NCBI GenBank assembly: GCA_948472945.1
Contig: CAOKVX010000020.1
Coordinates: 1 to 43,854 of the forward strand
Source of the DNA: an uncultured Clostridia bacterium
GTDB lineage: Bacteria; Bacillota; Clostridia; Lachnospirales; Lachnospiraceae
Direction of reading: 5' to 3'
DNA: 43,854 nt
Shown here: positions 8,004 to 17,581 of the stretch, one piece after another
Layout of the letters: each line of letters starts with the position of its first letter
Numbering within the stretch: the stretch's first letter is position 1
The notes under the pieces: model-generated
The model's input: the letters and a program-made list of their open reading frames with translations, nothing else
Told to the model about the DNA's origin: nothing
Databases searched by the model: none
Position numbers and translations under genes: made by a program

Positions 8004-8857
8004 TATGACTCCTCGCTAATAAATCTAAGTATTTCTGCCGCGGCTTCCTCAGCCGTCATAATATCAGTTCTGACAGGTATTCCGGCCTCTCTGAGTCTTT
8101 CAATAATATACATCCCCTCAGGAATATCAAGCCCAACTTCCCTCAGGCTTCTGTAGTCTGCAAACACCTCTTTCGGAGTTCCGTCAGAATAGATTTTTCC
8201 CTCGGCCATTACGACAACTCTGTCCGCATATTTTGCTACGTCCTCCATATTATGAGATACAAGAATAACTGTAATATTATTTTCACGGTTAAGCCTGTTT
8301 ACAAGCTCAAGTATATCGTTCCTACCCTTTGTGTCAAGCCCGGCCGTAGGCTCGTCGAGAATAATTACCTCTGGCTTCATTGCAAGTATACCGGCAATCG
8401 CGACCCTTCGTTTCTCCCCGCCGGAAAGCTCAAGCGGAGACACGTCTAGAAGCTCGTCGCCTATTCCTACCATTTTTAGGGCCTCATACGATGCCACATC
8501 CGTATCAAGGCTACTCATGCCAATGTTGCGTGGTCCGAATTTCACATCCTCTATAACACTTGTCTCAAACAACTGGTACTCCGGATACTGGAACACGAGC
8601 CCAACCCTGCCGCACAGATTTTTTAGCTGATAATCGCCGTCAAATATATCTTTTCCATCAAAATATATAGTGCCTGAGTCCGGTTTTAACAAACCGTCAA
8701 GCAGCTGTATTAATGTAGACTTTCCCGACCCGGTATGCCCTATAATACATACGTACTCGCCCCTATTTATTACAAGGTTTATATCGTCCAGAGCCTTTCT
8801 TTCATAAACCAATCCTTTGCTGTATGTATAATTAAGATGGTCAACAATTATCTGCAT
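8003..8857 (-). CDS. ecfA2: ECF transporter ATP-binding protein EcfA2
   Basis: 284 residues. Walker A GHTGSGKST (40-48), Q-loop VFQYPEYQLF, ABC signature LSGGEKRR (from residue 144) and Walker B VIILDEP. The middle gene of ecfA1-ecfA2-ecfT, it forms the ATPase heterodimer with EcfA1. It lies 37 bp after ecfA1 and overlaps ecfT by one base. Confidence 0.95.
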   Translation of the reverse strand: MQIIVDHLNYTYSKGLVYERKALDDINLVINRGEYVCIIGHTGSGKSTLIQLLDGLLKPDSGTIYFDGKDIFDGDYQLKNLCGRVGLVFQYPEYQLFETSVIEDVKFGPRNIGMSSLDTDVASYEALKMVGIGDELLDVSPLELSGGEKRRVAIAGILAMKPEVIILDEPTAGLDTKGRNDILELVNRLNRENNITVILVSHNMEDVAKYADRVVVMAEGKIYSDGTPKEVFADYRSLREVGLDIPEGMYIIERLREAGIPVRTDIMTAEEAAAEILRFISEES

Positions 8858-8894
8858 GACAAAAACTCCTCAAAAATTATAAAAATTTTCATCC

Positions 8895-9755
8895 TTAACA
8901 TCCGTATTGCCTCAAATTTTCCAAAATACAGCTTACAAGCTCATCAGGCGAGAAAACGTCAGCCGGAATGTTTATATTGCCATTCCTCAATATATGCGCA
9001 ATACGCGTTACGGCGGGCAGTCCCAGTCCATATTCCTCAAGCTCCGGCGCTCTCTCAAATATATATGAGGGACTGCCCTCCATAACTATTTTTCCTTTAT
9101 TCATTACGAACACTCTGTCAGAATGAATTATCTCCTCCATATAATGAGTTATCAGTATTATATTTATTCCCTCTTTTTTATTGAGCTTTGTAACTGCGTC
9201 TATAACATCGCGTCTTCCTGCCGGGTCAAGCATCGCTGTCGGCTCGTCGAGTACTATACACCTTGGCCTCATCGAAAGCACGCCCGCTATCGCAACCCTC
9301 TGTTTCTGGCCTCCCGAGAGATGGTTTGGCGAGTCGCTTCTCCTTTCAAGCATGTCAACCGTCATAAGGCTTTTGTTGACGCGCTCCCATATTTCCTCAG
9401 TCGGAACTCCCATATTTTCAGGGCCAAACGCCACATCCTCCTCTACGACATCAGCGATAATCTGATTGTCGGGATTTTGGAATACCATCCCGGTCGTCTG
9501 TCTTATCTTTAAAGTATTCAGCTCGTCGGATGTGTCAAGGCTGTCAACCCATACCGTACCTTCAGTCGGAGTTATGAGCGCATTAAGGTGTTTTGCAAGC
9601 GTTGATTTACCGGAGCCGTTGTGTCCTATTATTGATATAAATTCTCCCGGTTTTATATCAAAGTCCACGCCGTCCAAAGCCCTCTCTATGGAGACAACAT
9701 TATTGTTGTTGTCGCGGCGGTTATATTCAAATGCAACATTCCTTGCCTTAATCAC
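8895..9755 (-). CDS. ecfA1: ECF transporter ATP-binding protein EcfA1
   Basis: 286 residues. Walker A GHNGSGKST (44-52), Q-loop VFQNPDNQI, signature LSGGQKQR (from residue 146), Walker B CIVLDEP and H-loop ILITHYMEE. The start is GTG with AAGGAGGAG just upstream. It is first in the ecf operon; the 413-bp spacer before it holds the rplQ terminator, so a separate promoter is likely. Confidence 0.95.
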   Translation of the reverse strand: MIKARNVAFEYNRRDNNNNVVSIERALDGVDFDIKPGEFISIIGHNGSGKSTLAKHLNALITPTEGTVWVDSLDTSDELNTLKIRQTTGMVFQNPDNQIIADVVEEDVAFGPENMGVPTEEIWERVNKSLMTVDMLERRSDSPNHLSGGQKQRVAIAGVLSMRPRCIVLDEPTAMLDPAGRRDVIDAVTKLNKKEGINIILITHYMEEIIHSDRVFVMNKGKIVMEGSPSYIFERAPELEEYGLGLPAVTRIAHILRNGNINIPADVFSPDELVSCILENLRQYGC

Positions 9756-10119
9756 CTGCTCTCCTCCTTACCCATACTTTTTATACTAATTTACCTAAAC
9801 TTAATACATACTGTACAGTATATAATATTTTATCTGATTCTTTTCAGTCACATATATATTGCCTATATCTAAAACATACTTCACATCAAACATTACAGTA
9901 TCTTCGCCGCTGTCTATTATATAATGATGCAGCCGGCCTTCATTAAATACGTATTCGTCATAAATATTGAATCCTATATTTAACAACACAAAATATAAAA
10001 CATAAAACTGAACCATATAATATAAAGCCATATAAATTCTTAACCATATATACCGACAATTAAAATATATAAAAGAATTATATACTTTTTAATTAAACTA
10101 TTCCTGTATAAAACATCAA
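9756..10119. other. AT-rich spacer between rplQ terminator and ecfA1
   Basis: Very AT-rich, with no recognisable gene. A 76-codon minus-strand ORF (9801-10031) lacks a ribosome-binding site and is low-complexity in Tyr/Ile/Val, so it is not called. Several TATAAT-like stretches exist, but no convincing -35/-10 pair for the ecf operon could be chosen. Confidence 0.5.
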
Positions 10120-10152
10120 AGGCATGAAAATAATAATATTATTTCCACGCCT
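10120..10152 (-). terminator. Terminator after rplQ (end of the ribosomal super-operon)
   Basis: On the plus strand 10120-10134 pairs with 10138-10152, a 15-bp stem with two G-U pairs in the RNA and a 3-nt loop. A moderately T-rich tail follows on the minus strand. It lies 17 bp past the rplQ stop. Confidence 0.8.
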
Positions 10153-10168
10153 GTATTAATTCGGAATA

Positions 10169-10708
10169 TTATTTTACAAGTTCGATAATAACCTGCATTG
10201 CCGCATCGCCCTTGCGAGGGCCAATCTTAACGATTCTTGTGTAACCGCCATTTCGGTTTGCATACAAAGGTGCAATGTCGTCAAAAAGCATATCAGCCAC
10301 GTCAACACGTTTCGTATTCTTTTTACGTCCCGCGGTCTCGGCAGGAACTTCAGTAACCCCATAGAGCACCTTATTCATCTGTCTTCTCGCATGCACACGT
10401 GAAGGCTGTTCTTTCTTAACTGTCTTCTCAACTTCGTCGTATACTGCAACCTTTCTGCCGTCAACAACTTCCTTTACCTTTTTGCCGTCTTTATCTTTTC
10501 TTGATACTTTAGTCTTAACAGTCACCTCGTCTACGTTGTCTTTCTCACGTACAGCCATTGCTATTAAGCCCTCTGCAATTTTACGAATTTCTTTTGCTTT
10601 AGCCTCTGTAGTAACAATTTTTCCATGATAGAGCAAACTTGTTACCTGACCGCGAAGCAAAGCCTTCCTTTGGCTGGATGTTCTGCCAAGCTTTCTATAA
10701 CCTGCCAT
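10169..10708 (-). CDS. rplQ: 50S ribosomal protein L17, with internal insertion
   Basis: 179 residues, against roughly 115-130 in most bacteria. The core is normal: [20 protein letters not shown] at the N-terminus and [20 protein letters not shown] near the C-terminus. The extra length is a charged insertion at about residues 57-105, rich in Lys, Asp and Val (including [19 protein letters not shown]). L17 lies by the peptide exit tunnel on the 50S subunit. It follows rpoA by 24 bp and is last in the super-operon. Confidence 0.97.
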   Translation of the reverse strand: MAGYRKLGRTSSQRKALLRGQVTSLLYHGKIVTTEAKAKEIRKIAEGLIAMAVREKDNVDEVTVKTKVSRKDKDGKKVKEVVDGRKVAVYDEVEKTVKKEQPSRVHARRQMNKVLYGVTEVPAETAGRKKNTKRVDVADMLFDDIAPLYANRNGGYTRIVKIGPRKGDAAMQVIIELVK

Positions 10709-10732
10709 TATCTGCTTACCTCCTATAATATT

Positions 10733-11695
10733 CTAATTCTCATCACCAAGATTAAGTGATAAGCCAAGTTCTTTAAGTTTTGCCAAAACCTCATCGAGCG
10801 ACTTGCGTCCAAGATTACGGACTTTCATCATATCTTCAGAAGTTTTGTTACATAATTCCTCTACTGTATTAATACCTGCACGCTTCAGGCAGTTATAAGA
10901 ACGAACCGATAATTCAAGCTCATCAATGTTCATCTCAAGAACCTTCTTTGTAGTATCAGGCTCCTTGTCGTTCATTATCTCCACATTTGAAGCTGCGTCC
11001 GATAAATCAATAAATGAATTTAAATGTTCACTGAGTACTTTCGCCGCAAGGCTGACCGCTTCATCAGGTCCGAGCGTTCCATTTGTATACACATCAAGCG
11101 TGAGCTTGTCAAAGTCCGTAATCTGACCTACACGCGTATTTTCAACTGTGAGGTTTACGCGCTCAACCGGAGTATAAATGGAATCAATCGGAATAACGTC
11201 TATAGGCATATCCTCTGTCTTATTCTTATCAGAACCGACATATCCCCTGCCGTTAGTAATTGTCATTTCTATGAACAGTCTGCAATTAGCACCTCCGCTG
11301 AGCGTGGCTATAACTAAATCCGGATTGAGAATTTCGATATCCTGATCAACCTGAATATCACCAGCAGTTACTACACATTCACCCTCAGCCTCGATATATG
11401 CAGTCTTAGTTTCATTAGTTTCACTATTGTTCTTAATCGCCAAATTCTTAATGTTCATTACTATCTCTGTCACATCTTCCTTTACTCCTTCAATGGCAGC
11501 GAATTCATGAACAACTCCATCAATCTTAACCTGACTTACTGCGGAGCCAGGCAATGATGACAGCATAATTCTTCTCAGCGAGTTACCCAAAGTTGTACCG
11601 TAACCTCTTTCCAAAGGTTCTACTACAAAACGTCCATATCTCTTGTCCTCAGAAATCTCAGCAATTTCTATTTTTGGTTTTTCAAAATCAAACAT
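10733..11695 (-). CDS. rpoA: DNA-directed RNA polymerase subunit alpha
   Basis: 320 residues. The N-terminal assembly domain includes [20 protein letters not shown]. The C-terminal helix-hairpin-helix domain (about 245-315) includes [19 protein letters not shown] and the [15 protein letters not shown] helix, which contacts UP elements and activators. Its position between rpsD and rplQ is the conserved alpha-operon order. Confidence 0.98.
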   Translation of the reverse strand: MFDFEKPKIEIAEISEDKRYGRFVVEPLERGYGTTLGNSLRRIMLSSLPGSAVSQVKIDGVVHEFAAIEGVKEDVTEIVMNIKNLAIKNNSETNETKTAYIEAEGECVVTAGDIQVDQDIEILNPDLVIATLSGGANCRLFIEMTITNGRGYVGSDKNKTEDMPIDVIPIDSIYTPVERVNLTVENTRVGQITDFDKLTLDVYTNGTLGPDEAVSLAAKVLSEHLNSFIDLSDAASNVEIMNDKEPDTTKKVLEMNIDELELSVRSYNCLKRAGINTVEELCNKTSEDMMKVRNLGRKSLDEVLAKLKELGLSLNLGDEN

Positions 11696-11733
11696 TTTCG
11701 GCCCCTCCTTTTGGGTGTTGCAAGAGCTGCTAA

Positions 11734-12333
11734 TTATTTAGAATACAACTCGACGATAAGCACTTCATTAATTGGAACATCTATCTGAGTTCTTGTCGGC
11801 ACTTCCTTGACTACGCCTGACAAATTCTCATGATCTGCATCTAACCACTCAGGAACAAGCCTTGAACCTGTCACCTCAAGTATATCTTTGTATCTCTGTG
11901 CACTCTTATATTTTTCCTTTACTTCTATCACATCTCCGACCTTAACCTGATATGATGGAATATTAACCGGCTTGCCGTTTACAAGCACGTGCTTATGTCC
12001 TACAATCTGTCTCGCTTCTTTTCTTGTCCTGCCATAGCCGAGGCGGAACATAACATTGTCTAATCTGAGCTCAAGCAATATCAAAAGGTTTTCACCTGTA
12101 GTGCCATACTTTAATTTCTGGGCTTTTTTAAAGTTGTTGCGGAATGGCTTCTCAAGAACTCCATATATAAATTTAGCTTTCTGCTTTTCTTTGAGCTGAA
12201 GTGAATACTCGCTCGGCTTTCTTCCTTCTCTAGCATTCCTGTTGGACTTTTTATCAATTCCCAAATATGTCGGTTCGAGACCTAAAGATCTGCATCTTTT
12301 AAGAACCGGTGTCATATCTCTTGCCATTTTCAA
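11734..12333 (-). CDS. rpsD: 30S ribosomal protein S4
   Basis: 199 residues, with the S4 RNA-binding domain at about 85-155 ([34 protein letters not shown]). The N-terminal region lacks the zinc-binding cysteine set. S4 nucleates the 30S body and in several bacteria represses its own operon by binding mRNA. Here rpsD lies inside the alpha operon downstream of rpsM, so a leader bound by S4 could lie before rpsM, where alternative hairpins are visible. Confidence 0.97.
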   Translation of the reverse strand: MKMARDMTPVLKRCRSLGLEPTYLGIDKKSNRNAREGRKPSEYSLQLKEKQKAKFIYGVLEKPFRNNFKKAQKLKYGTTGENLLILLELRLDNVMFRLGYGRTRKEARQIVGHKHVLVNGKPVNIPSYQVKVGDVIEVKEKYKSAQRYKDILEVTGSRLVPEWLDADHENLSGVVKEVPTRTQIDVPINEVLIVELYSK

Positions 12334-12359
12334 TATCCTCCTACATCTTATATAATCAA

Positions 12360-12758
12360 TTAAACTCTTCTTCTCTTAGGTGGTCTGCATCCATTGTGAG
12401 GTACCGGAGTAACATCTTTGATACTTGTCACTTCTATTCCGCAGGCCTGAAGTGCACGAATTGCAGCCTCCCTGCCTGAACCAGGTCCCTTGACCATTAC
12501 TTCAACAGATTTAAGACCATGAGGAATTGCAGCCTGTGCAGCAGCTTCAGCTGCCATCTGTGCAGCGTATGGAGTTGATTTTCTTGAGCCCTTGAATCCA
12601 AGTCCTCCGGCACTAGCCCATGAAATTGCGTTTCCCTCTGTATCAGTCAGAGTTACAATTGTATTATTAAAAGATGACTGAATATGCGCCTGTCCACGGT
12701 CAATGTTTTTCTTGACGCGTTTCTTAGTCGTTTTCTTTGCTACTACTTTCTTAGCCAT
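12360..12758 (-). CDS. rpsK: 30S ribosomal protein S11
   Basis: 132 residues, with a lysine-rich N-terminus and the signature C-terminus [28 protein letters not shown] is the start of the conserved core. It sits on the 30S platform near the E site. It lies 19 bp after rpsM and 26 bp before rpsD. Confidence 0.98.
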   Translation of the reverse strand: MAKKVVAKKTTKKRVKKNIDRGQAHIQSSFNNTIVTLTDTEGNAISWASAGGLGFKGSRKSTPYAAQMAAEAAAQAAIPHGLKSVEVMVKGPGSGREAAIRALQACGIEVTSIKDVTPVPHNGCRPPKRRRV

Positions 12759-12777
12759 GATGAGATATCCCTCCTAT

Positions 12778-13146
12778 TTATTTCTTCTTATTCGCCACAG
12801 TACGCTTTGGTCCTTTTCGAGTCCTAGCATTTGTCTTAGTTTTCTGTCCACGCACAGGAAGACCCCTTCTGTGACGAATGCCTCTGTAACAACCAATTTC
12901 CTGTAATCTCTTGATGTTGAGCGCTATCTCCCTGCGCAAATCACCTTCAACAACCATAGTTTCATCAATGACTTCACGAAGTTTTGCAACATCCTCGTCA
13001 GAGAGGTCCTTGCAGCGAATGTCAGGGCTAACCCCTGCCTTTTCAAGAATACGTTTTGAACTGGTTCTTCCAATTCCATAAATATAGGTAAGACCTATCT
13101 CTACACGCTTTTCTCTTGGTAAATCTACACCACTAATACGAGCCAT
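12778..13146 (-). CDS. rpsM: 30S ribosomal protein S13
   Basis: 122 residues. [20 protein letters not shown] opens the protein, and the basic tail [13 protein letters not shown] reaches the P-site tRNA. GGAGGTG precedes the ATG. A 291-bp spacer, unusually long for this operon, separates it from rpmJ and contains alternative hairpins. Confidence 0.98.
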   Translation of the reverse strand: MARISGVDLPREKRVEIGLTYIYGIGRTSSKRILEKAGVSPDIRCKDLSDEDVAKLREVIDETMVVEGDLRREIALNIKRLQEIGCYRGIRHRRGLPVRGQKTKTNARTRKGPKRTVANKKK

Positions 13147-13302
13147 GTGTGTTTTACACCTCCGATATATTTAATAAATGTCCCGATTATGTAATGAATG
13201 TAACCGGATTGCTCCACAGTTGTCCAAACTTAATCACACCATTACCCCAGCCGCTTTAAACCGTAATAACAGCAAATATGTGAGAGTTACATATGCAGTT
13301 AC

Positions 13303-13430
13303 CAGCAATACAAAATGGACGGTATTGCTGAGGCAGTTAATCACGCTGCCCACGATATCACAATACCATAGATTATTCATCTATGACTGCAACACAAAAA
13401 GCACGAATAAACAATCTGCCCCTAGGCAGA
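13303..13430 (-). ncRNA. Candidate structured leader upstream of rpsM with competing hairpins
   Basis: Read along the minus-strand RNA: a CTGCC/GGCAG stem (13416-13429) just after the rpmJ stop; CATAGAT/ATCTATG (13367-13385); then GGTATTG (13361-13367) pairing with CAATACC (13321-13327) around a GGCAG/CTGCC stem (13332-13350). The strand CAGCAATAC (13322-13330) can instead pair perfectly over 9 bp with GTATTGCTG (13303-13311). The same segment therefore has an upstream and a downstream partner, the layout of a switch. The E. coli alpha operon has an S4-binding leader at the same gene position. The pairings are visible in the sequence; the S4 role is inferred. Confidence 0.45.
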
Positions 13431-13437
13431 ATAACAT

Positions 13438-13551
13438 TTATCCCTGTACCTGTTTGTGTCTAGGGTTTTCACAGATTACCCTGATTTTACCCTTTCTCTT
13501 AATAACTTTGCATTTCTCGCAAATAGGTTTTACTGATGCTCTAACTTTCAC
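13438..13551 (-). CDS. rpmJ: 50S ribosomal protein L36
   Basis: 37 residues, starting at GTG with GAAAGGAGG upstream: [20 protein letters not shown] and then a [14 protein letters not shown] stretch. It is the zinc-binding form with Cys11, Cys14, Cys27 and His32. It lies between infA (104-bp gap) and rpsM (291-bp gap), the usual infA-rpmJ-rpsM order. Confidence 0.97.
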   Translation of the reverse strand: MKVRASVKPICEKCKVIKRKGKIRVICENPRHKQVQG

Positions 13552-13655
13552 AGTAACACCCTCCTTTCAAAAAGTCCGTTTCCTAGTGTAACACAATAGC
13601 AAAACAATTTCAAGGACTTTATTGGATTTTAATATTTATAGTTTCTTTCTTTTTC

Positions 13656-13874
13656 TTATTTATCTCTCCATATGATTCTACCTTTTGTCAAATCATACGG
13701 CGACAACTCTAAAGTCACCTTGTCGCCCGGAAGAATTCTTATATAATTCATTCTGAGCTTTCCGCTAATGTGTGCAAGTACCTTATGTCCGTTTTCCAGC
13801 TCAACCTGAAACATCGCGTTTGGGAGCTTCTCCACAACAGTACCCTCAATTTCTACAACATCTGCTTTTGACAT
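13656..13874 (-). CDS. infA: Translation initiation factor IF-1
   Basis: 72 residues, a single OB fold (S1-like) covering the whole protein: [20 protein letters not shown] at the start and [11 protein letters not shown] at the end. It binds the A site of the 30S subunit during initiation. It starts 3 bp after the map stop codon, so the two are probably coupled. The KOW-domain gene found between map and infA in many Clostridia is absent here. Confidence 0.98.
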   Translation of the reverse strand: MSKADVVEIEGTVVEKLPNAMFQVELENGHKVLAHISGKLRMNYIRILPGDKVTLELSPYDLTKGRIIWRDK

Positions 13875-13877
13875 ACA

Positions 13878-14666
13878 TTACCTCCTATTCATTTCCTGTT
13901 CAACTGTAGTGCCTGTTTTGACTGATAGCAGCTCAGGCTCGCCTTCCGTAATAAGAACGGTATTTTCATAATGGGCGGAATATTCTCCGTCCCTTGTCAC
14001 AACCGTCCAGTCATCATCCAGAAACCAGACATCTTTCTCGCCCGCATTAATCATCGGCTCAATGGCAAGCGTCATACCGGGTTTAAGCTTTATTCCCCTG
14101 CCAATCTGTTTGAAATTAGGAATCTGCGGCTCCTCATGCATGTGTGTGCCTATTCCGTGGCCCACAAGCTCCCTTACTACGGTAAAACCTCTTTCTTCAA
14201 CATATTTTTGAATAGCTTTCGATATGTCATAAAGATGATTCCCGGCTTTTGCATATTTGATTCCCTCAAAAAAACTGTTTTTCGTGACGTCTATAAGCTC
14301 TTTTGCCCTGTCCGATATATTTCCCACGGCATATGTCCTTGCAGCGTCCGAATGATATCCTTTAAAAATTACCCCGCAGTCAAGGCTTACTATATCTCCG
14401 TCATGCAATTTTCTTTTTTTACTCGGGATTCCATGTACCACCTCGTCGTTGATTGATACACACAGTGATGCCGGATATCCCTCATAATTAAGAAATGACG
14501 GCTCACAACCGAACTTTTTAATCATCTCGAAAGCATGTCTGTCAAGTTCATATGATGAAATTCCCGGCTCAATAATTTTAGCAAGTTCTTCGTGGACGGT
14601 AGCCAGAATATTTCCCGCCTCCCGCATCAGCTGAATCTCATGCTTTGATTTTATTGTTACTGCCAT
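13878..14666 (-). CDS. map: Type I methionine aminopeptidase
   Basis: 262 residues. All metal and catalytic residues can be placed: His79 (VVHGIP), Asp96 and Asp107 (LDCGVIFKGYHSDAARTY), His170 (VGHGIGTHMHEEP), Glu203 (AIEPMIN) and Glu234 (HYENTV). It removes the N-terminal Met from nascent proteins. There is no SEC-C zinc finger at the N-terminus, so it is the short type I form. It lies 66 bp after adk and 3 bp before infA. Confidence 0.97.
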   Translation of the reverse strand: MAVTIKSKHEIQLMREAGNILATVHEELAKIIEPGISSYELDRHAFEMIKKFGCEPSFLNYEGYPASLCVSINDEVVHGIPSKKRKLHDGDIVSLDCGVIFKGYHSDAARTYAVGNISDRAKELIDVTKNSFFEGIKYAKAGNHLYDISKAIQKYVEERGFTVVRELVGHGIGTHMHEEPQIPNFKQIGRGIKLKPGMTLAIEPMINAGEKDVWFLDDDWTVVTRDGEYSAHYENTVLITEGEPELLSVKTGTTVEQEMNRR

Positions 14667-14732
14667 AACTTACATCTCCATTGTCTGTCAATATGAGTCC
14701 ATGTGTACAGAATCATGATTCACTCTTTCCGA

Positions 14733-15374
14733 TTAACCAAGAATCTTTATAATAGACTCAAACACTTCCATCATCTCTGCGGTTCCGTCAACAGTTTTGA
14801 GAATGCCTTTATTATTGTAGTATTCGATAAGCGGCTGTGTCTGCTCATGATATACAGAAAGTCTGTTTTTAACTGTTTCAGGTTTATCGTCGTCGCGAAG
14901 GATTAGTCCGCCGCCGCATTTATCGCATATTCCCTCTTTCTTAGGAGGAATATGTTCTATGTGATATGTGCCGCCGCATTCCACACACGCACGTCTTCCG
15001 GACATACGTTTTACGATATTTTCGTCAGGCACATCTACGTCAATTGCATAATCGACTTTCTCTCCAATCTCCCCGAGAGCCTCGTCAAGCGCCTTGGCCT
15101 GAGGTATCGTTCTCGGAAATCCGTCAAGAACATAGCCATTCTTCGCATCATCTTTCGCAACCCTGTCTACCACAAGGTCTACTACAAGTTCATCGGGAAC
15201 AAGCTCGCCCTTATCCATATATGTCTTGGCCTTTTTGCCAAGCTCAGTTCCCTCCTTAATATTTGCCCTAAATATATCTCCTGTCGAAATATGCGGGATA
15301 GAATATTTCTCAGCTATCATCTTTGCCTGCGTACCTTTACCTGCACCCGGCGCCCCAAGCATAATAATCTTCAT
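14733..15374 (-). CDS. adk: Adenylate kinase (zinc-lid type)
   Basis: 213 residues. P-loop GAPGAGKGT (7-15), FPRT motif (DGFPRT) and a LID domain with Cys130, Cys133, Cys150 and Cys153 in two CxxC pairs, which bind structural zinc in Gram-positive enzymes. It interconverts ATP+AMP and 2 ADP. It lies between secY and map as usual, after a 181-bp structured spacer. Confidence 0.98.
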   Translation of the reverse strand: MKIIMLGAPGAGKGTQAKMIAEKYSIPHISTGDIFRANIKEGTELGKKAKTYMDKGELVPDELVVDLVVDRVAKDDAKNGYVLDGFPRTIPQAKALDEALGEIGEKVDYAIDVDVPDENIVKRMSGRRACVECGGTYHIEHIPPKKEGICDKCGGGLILRDDDKPETVKNRLSVYHEQTQPLIEYYNNKGILKTVDGTAEMMEVFESIIKILG

Positions 15375-15466
15375 GTTTTCTCAATCCTTTCCACAATAGC
15401 AGCATTTTATTAATCCGTCAGAAAAACACGCTTTAAATGCTCCTAACCGTTACCCTAAGTCAGTAA

Positions 15467-15547
15467 GAGTAGCCTGCCCTATTACTCGGTCACGCTACTC
15501 ACATACCGTAACTGCGGAGCATTATCATTGGATAATGCTCCGGTTAC
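15467..15547 (-). ncRNA. Strong stem-loops in the secY-adk spacer
   Basis: CGGAGCATTATC (15515-15526) pairs with GATAATGCTCCG (15531-15542) with a 4-nt loop, and GTAAC/GTTAC (15508-15512 with 15543-15547) extends the stem. Next along the RNA, GAGTAGC and GCTACTC (15467-15473, 15494-15500) form a second stem. No U-tract follows, so a simple terminator is unlikely. It could be a processing site, attenuator or leader for adk-map-infA. Confidence 0.45.
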
Positions 15548-15555
15548 AATTAATC

Positions 15556-16896
15556 TTAGTCATTTAAAAATCCTTTGTAATTACGAACCAGCATCTGTGA
15601 TTCAATCTGCTTGATAGTCTCAAGTACGACGCCGACAACGATTATCAGCGACGTTCCGCCGAAACCTACGTTGGCATTGAATACCCCCGAGCAGAATATA
15701 GGAACTACAGCTATTATAGTAAGCCCAACGGCTCCAATTAAGATTATATTGTTCAGAATTCTTGTAAGATAATCTGTCGTTGGTTTTCCAGGCCTTATAC
15801 CGGGAATAAATCCGCCGGCTTTCTTTAAGTTAGCTGACACCTCCACAGGATTAAAGGTAATATTAGTGTAGAAATATGCAAAGAAAATAACCAGCGCAAT
15901 ATAAACTATAAGACCAAGCGTATATTTAAATTCACCAAAATTCTTAAAATTACACCAGTCGCTCTGGTTACAAACCTTCAATATCTTCTGCCACAGGCTT
16001 GCTCCCTTTCCTGAAGCCGGAGCTATACCTGCAAAGTTTGATATTACAATAGGAAGAGAAAGCAGCGAGCTTGCAAAGATAACCGGAATAACTCCCGCCG
16101 TGTTAACTTTGAGAGGTATAACGGATACCTGTCCGCCAACCATTTTTCTTCCCTGAAGTTTCTTGGCATACTGTACCTTTATATTTCTTACGGCATCCTG
16201 TAAAACTATGATAAATACTACCATTGCAACAACAATGGCTATTATTACAACTGCTGCGATGAGACCGTTTGTCGTAGCCGACGCTCCCTTGACAAATGTC
16301 TCGTATAAATTACCAAAATCCTCAGGCATTCCGGAAATAATATTGAACATAAGTATTATTGAAATACCATTTCCAACACCCTTAGACGTAATCTGTTCTC
16401 CAAACCACATGAGAATAGCAGAACCTGCTGTAAGTGATACGACCATTACAGTAACGCTTGTAAAGCTGATTCCATCCTGCAAAAGATTCTGGTTGCCAAA
16501 TCCAATTGCCATAGCCGTACCTTCAATAACTGAAAGTCCTATTGTAAGGTAACGCGTAAACTCTACAATCTTCTTTCTTCCATCCTCACTGTCTTTCTGC
16601 ATTTCCTCAAGCTTAGGAATTGCAATAGTAAGGAGCTGCATGATGATTGAGGATGTAATGTATGGAGTAATACTAAGGGCAAATATCGACATCTTAGTAA
16701 AAGAACCACCCGTCATAGCATTAAAAAAGTTGAGAGCGCTTGTCTGTTGTGAAAACCACTCTGCAAAATAATCTCTGCTCACACCCGGAATAGGAAGCTG
16801 GCTTCCTATTCTCACAATTATAAGAATGATAAAAGTGTAGAGCAGACGTTTTCTGATATCTTTGACTTTGAATGCATTACGAACTGTCTCCAGCAC
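15556..16896 (-). CDS. secY: Protein translocase subunit SecY
   Basis: 446 residues with about ten membrane segments. IRIGSQLPIPGV near the N-terminus and the cytoplasmic loop RPGKPTTDYL towards the C-terminus are family hallmarks. It forms the membrane channel through which the secreted enzymes encoded in this window would be exported. It lies one base after rplO in the spc section. Confidence 0.98.
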   Translation of the reverse strand: MLETVRNAFKVKDIRKRLLYTFIILIIVRIGSQLPIPGVSRDYFAEWFSQQTSALNFFNAMTGGSFTKMSIFALSITPYITSSIIMQLLTIAIPKLEEMQKDSEDGRKKIVEFTRYLTIGLSVIEGTAMAIGFGNQNLLQDGISFTSVTVMVVSLTAGSAILMWFGEQITSKGVGNGISIILMFNIISGMPEDFGNLYETFVKGASATTNGLIAAVVIIAIVVAMVVFIIVLQDAVRNIKVQYAKKLQGRKMVGGQVSVIPLKVNTAGVIPVIFASSLLSLPIVISNFAGIAPASGKGASLWQKILKVCNQSDWCNFKNFGEFKYTLGLIVYIALVIFFAYFYTNITFNPVEVSANLKKAGGFIPGIRPGKPTTDYLTRILNNIILIGAVGLTIIAVVPIFCSGVFNANVGFGGTSLIIVVGVVLETIKQIESQMLVRNYKGFLND

Positions 16897-16897
16897 C

Positions 16898-17338
16898 TTA
16901 AATCACCTCAGCTTTTCCACCAAGAGCCTGAATTTTTTCTACAGCGCTTGCACTGAATGCGTTAACCTTAACGTCAAGCTTCTTAGTTAATTCTCCATTT
17001 CCAAGTATCTTAACTCCGTCTTTAGGGTTTCTTACAATACCTGTCTCAATTAATGTGTCAACCGTAACTTCATCACCATCGTTAAAGATGTTAAGTCTGT
17101 CAACATTGACTCCAACAATTGTCTTAGAGTTTATACACTTAAAACCTCTTTTTGGCAAACGCATATATAATGGCAGCTGACCACCCTCAAACCCAGGTCT
17201 TGTTGCACCTGAACGAGCTTTCTGTCCCTTATGGCCTTTACCTGCAGTCTTACCATTTCCTGAGCCGTGTCCACGGCCTACCCTGAAACGGTCTCCATGT
17301 TTAGAGCCGTCAGCTGGTCTTAACTCTGATAAATTCAT
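16898..17338 (-). CDS. rplO: 50S ribosomal protein L15
   Basis: 146 residues. The glycine-rich basic N-terminal region includes [20 protein letters not shown], followed by [20 protein letters not shown], both typical. It is an assembly protein of the 50S central region. It lies 28 bp after rpmD and one base before secY. Confidence 0.98.
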   Translation of the reverse strand: MNLSELRPADGSKHGDRFRVGRGHGSGNGKTAGKGHKGQKARSGATRPGFEGGQLPLYMRLPKRGFKCINSKTIVGVNVDRLNIFNDGDEVTVDTLIETGIVRNPKDGVKILGNGELTKKLDVKVNAFSASAVEKIQALGGKAEVI

Positions 17339-17366
17339 TGTTGCACCTCCTAACTGTTATCATGTA

Positions 17367-17549
17367 TTATACTTCTTCAACCTTCACCAGGTGCCTTACC
17401 TGCTGAATCATTCCTCTTACAGACTCATTGTCCGGCATTTCAACTGTCTTATTGAGTTTCCTAAGCCCTAGGGCCTCGACAGTTTTTCTATGCTTCGGCT
17501 TAGCGCCGATAGTTGATTTAACTAATGTTATATTTAACTTGTTTGCCAC
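17367..17549 (-). CDS. rpmD: 50S ribosomal protein L30
   Basis: 60 residues from a GTG start, reading (M)ANKLNITLVKSTIGAKPKHR. An in-frame TTG five codons upstream is rejected because it overlaps the Shine-Dalgarno TTGGAGG, which lies at proper distance from the GTG. L30 is a small beta-alpha protein on the 50S surface. It lies between rpsE and rplO. Confidence 0.96.
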   Translation of the reverse strand: MANKLNITLVKSTIGAKPKHRKTVEALGLRKLNKTVEMPDNESVRGMIQQVRHLVKVEEV

Positions 17550-17581
17550 TTGAAACACCTCCAAATTGTACTATCGTCAAA

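Noticed and set aside
9801-10031. 76-codon minus-strand ORF between rplQ and ecfA1
   Set aside because: No Shine-Dalgarno, AT-driven composition (Tyr/Ile/Val) and no recognisable motif; likely chance in an AT-rich spacer.
13178-13591. 137-codon plus-strand ORF across rpmJ and the rpsM leader
   Set aside because: Overlaps rpmJ on the opposite strand and lacks a ribosome-binding site.
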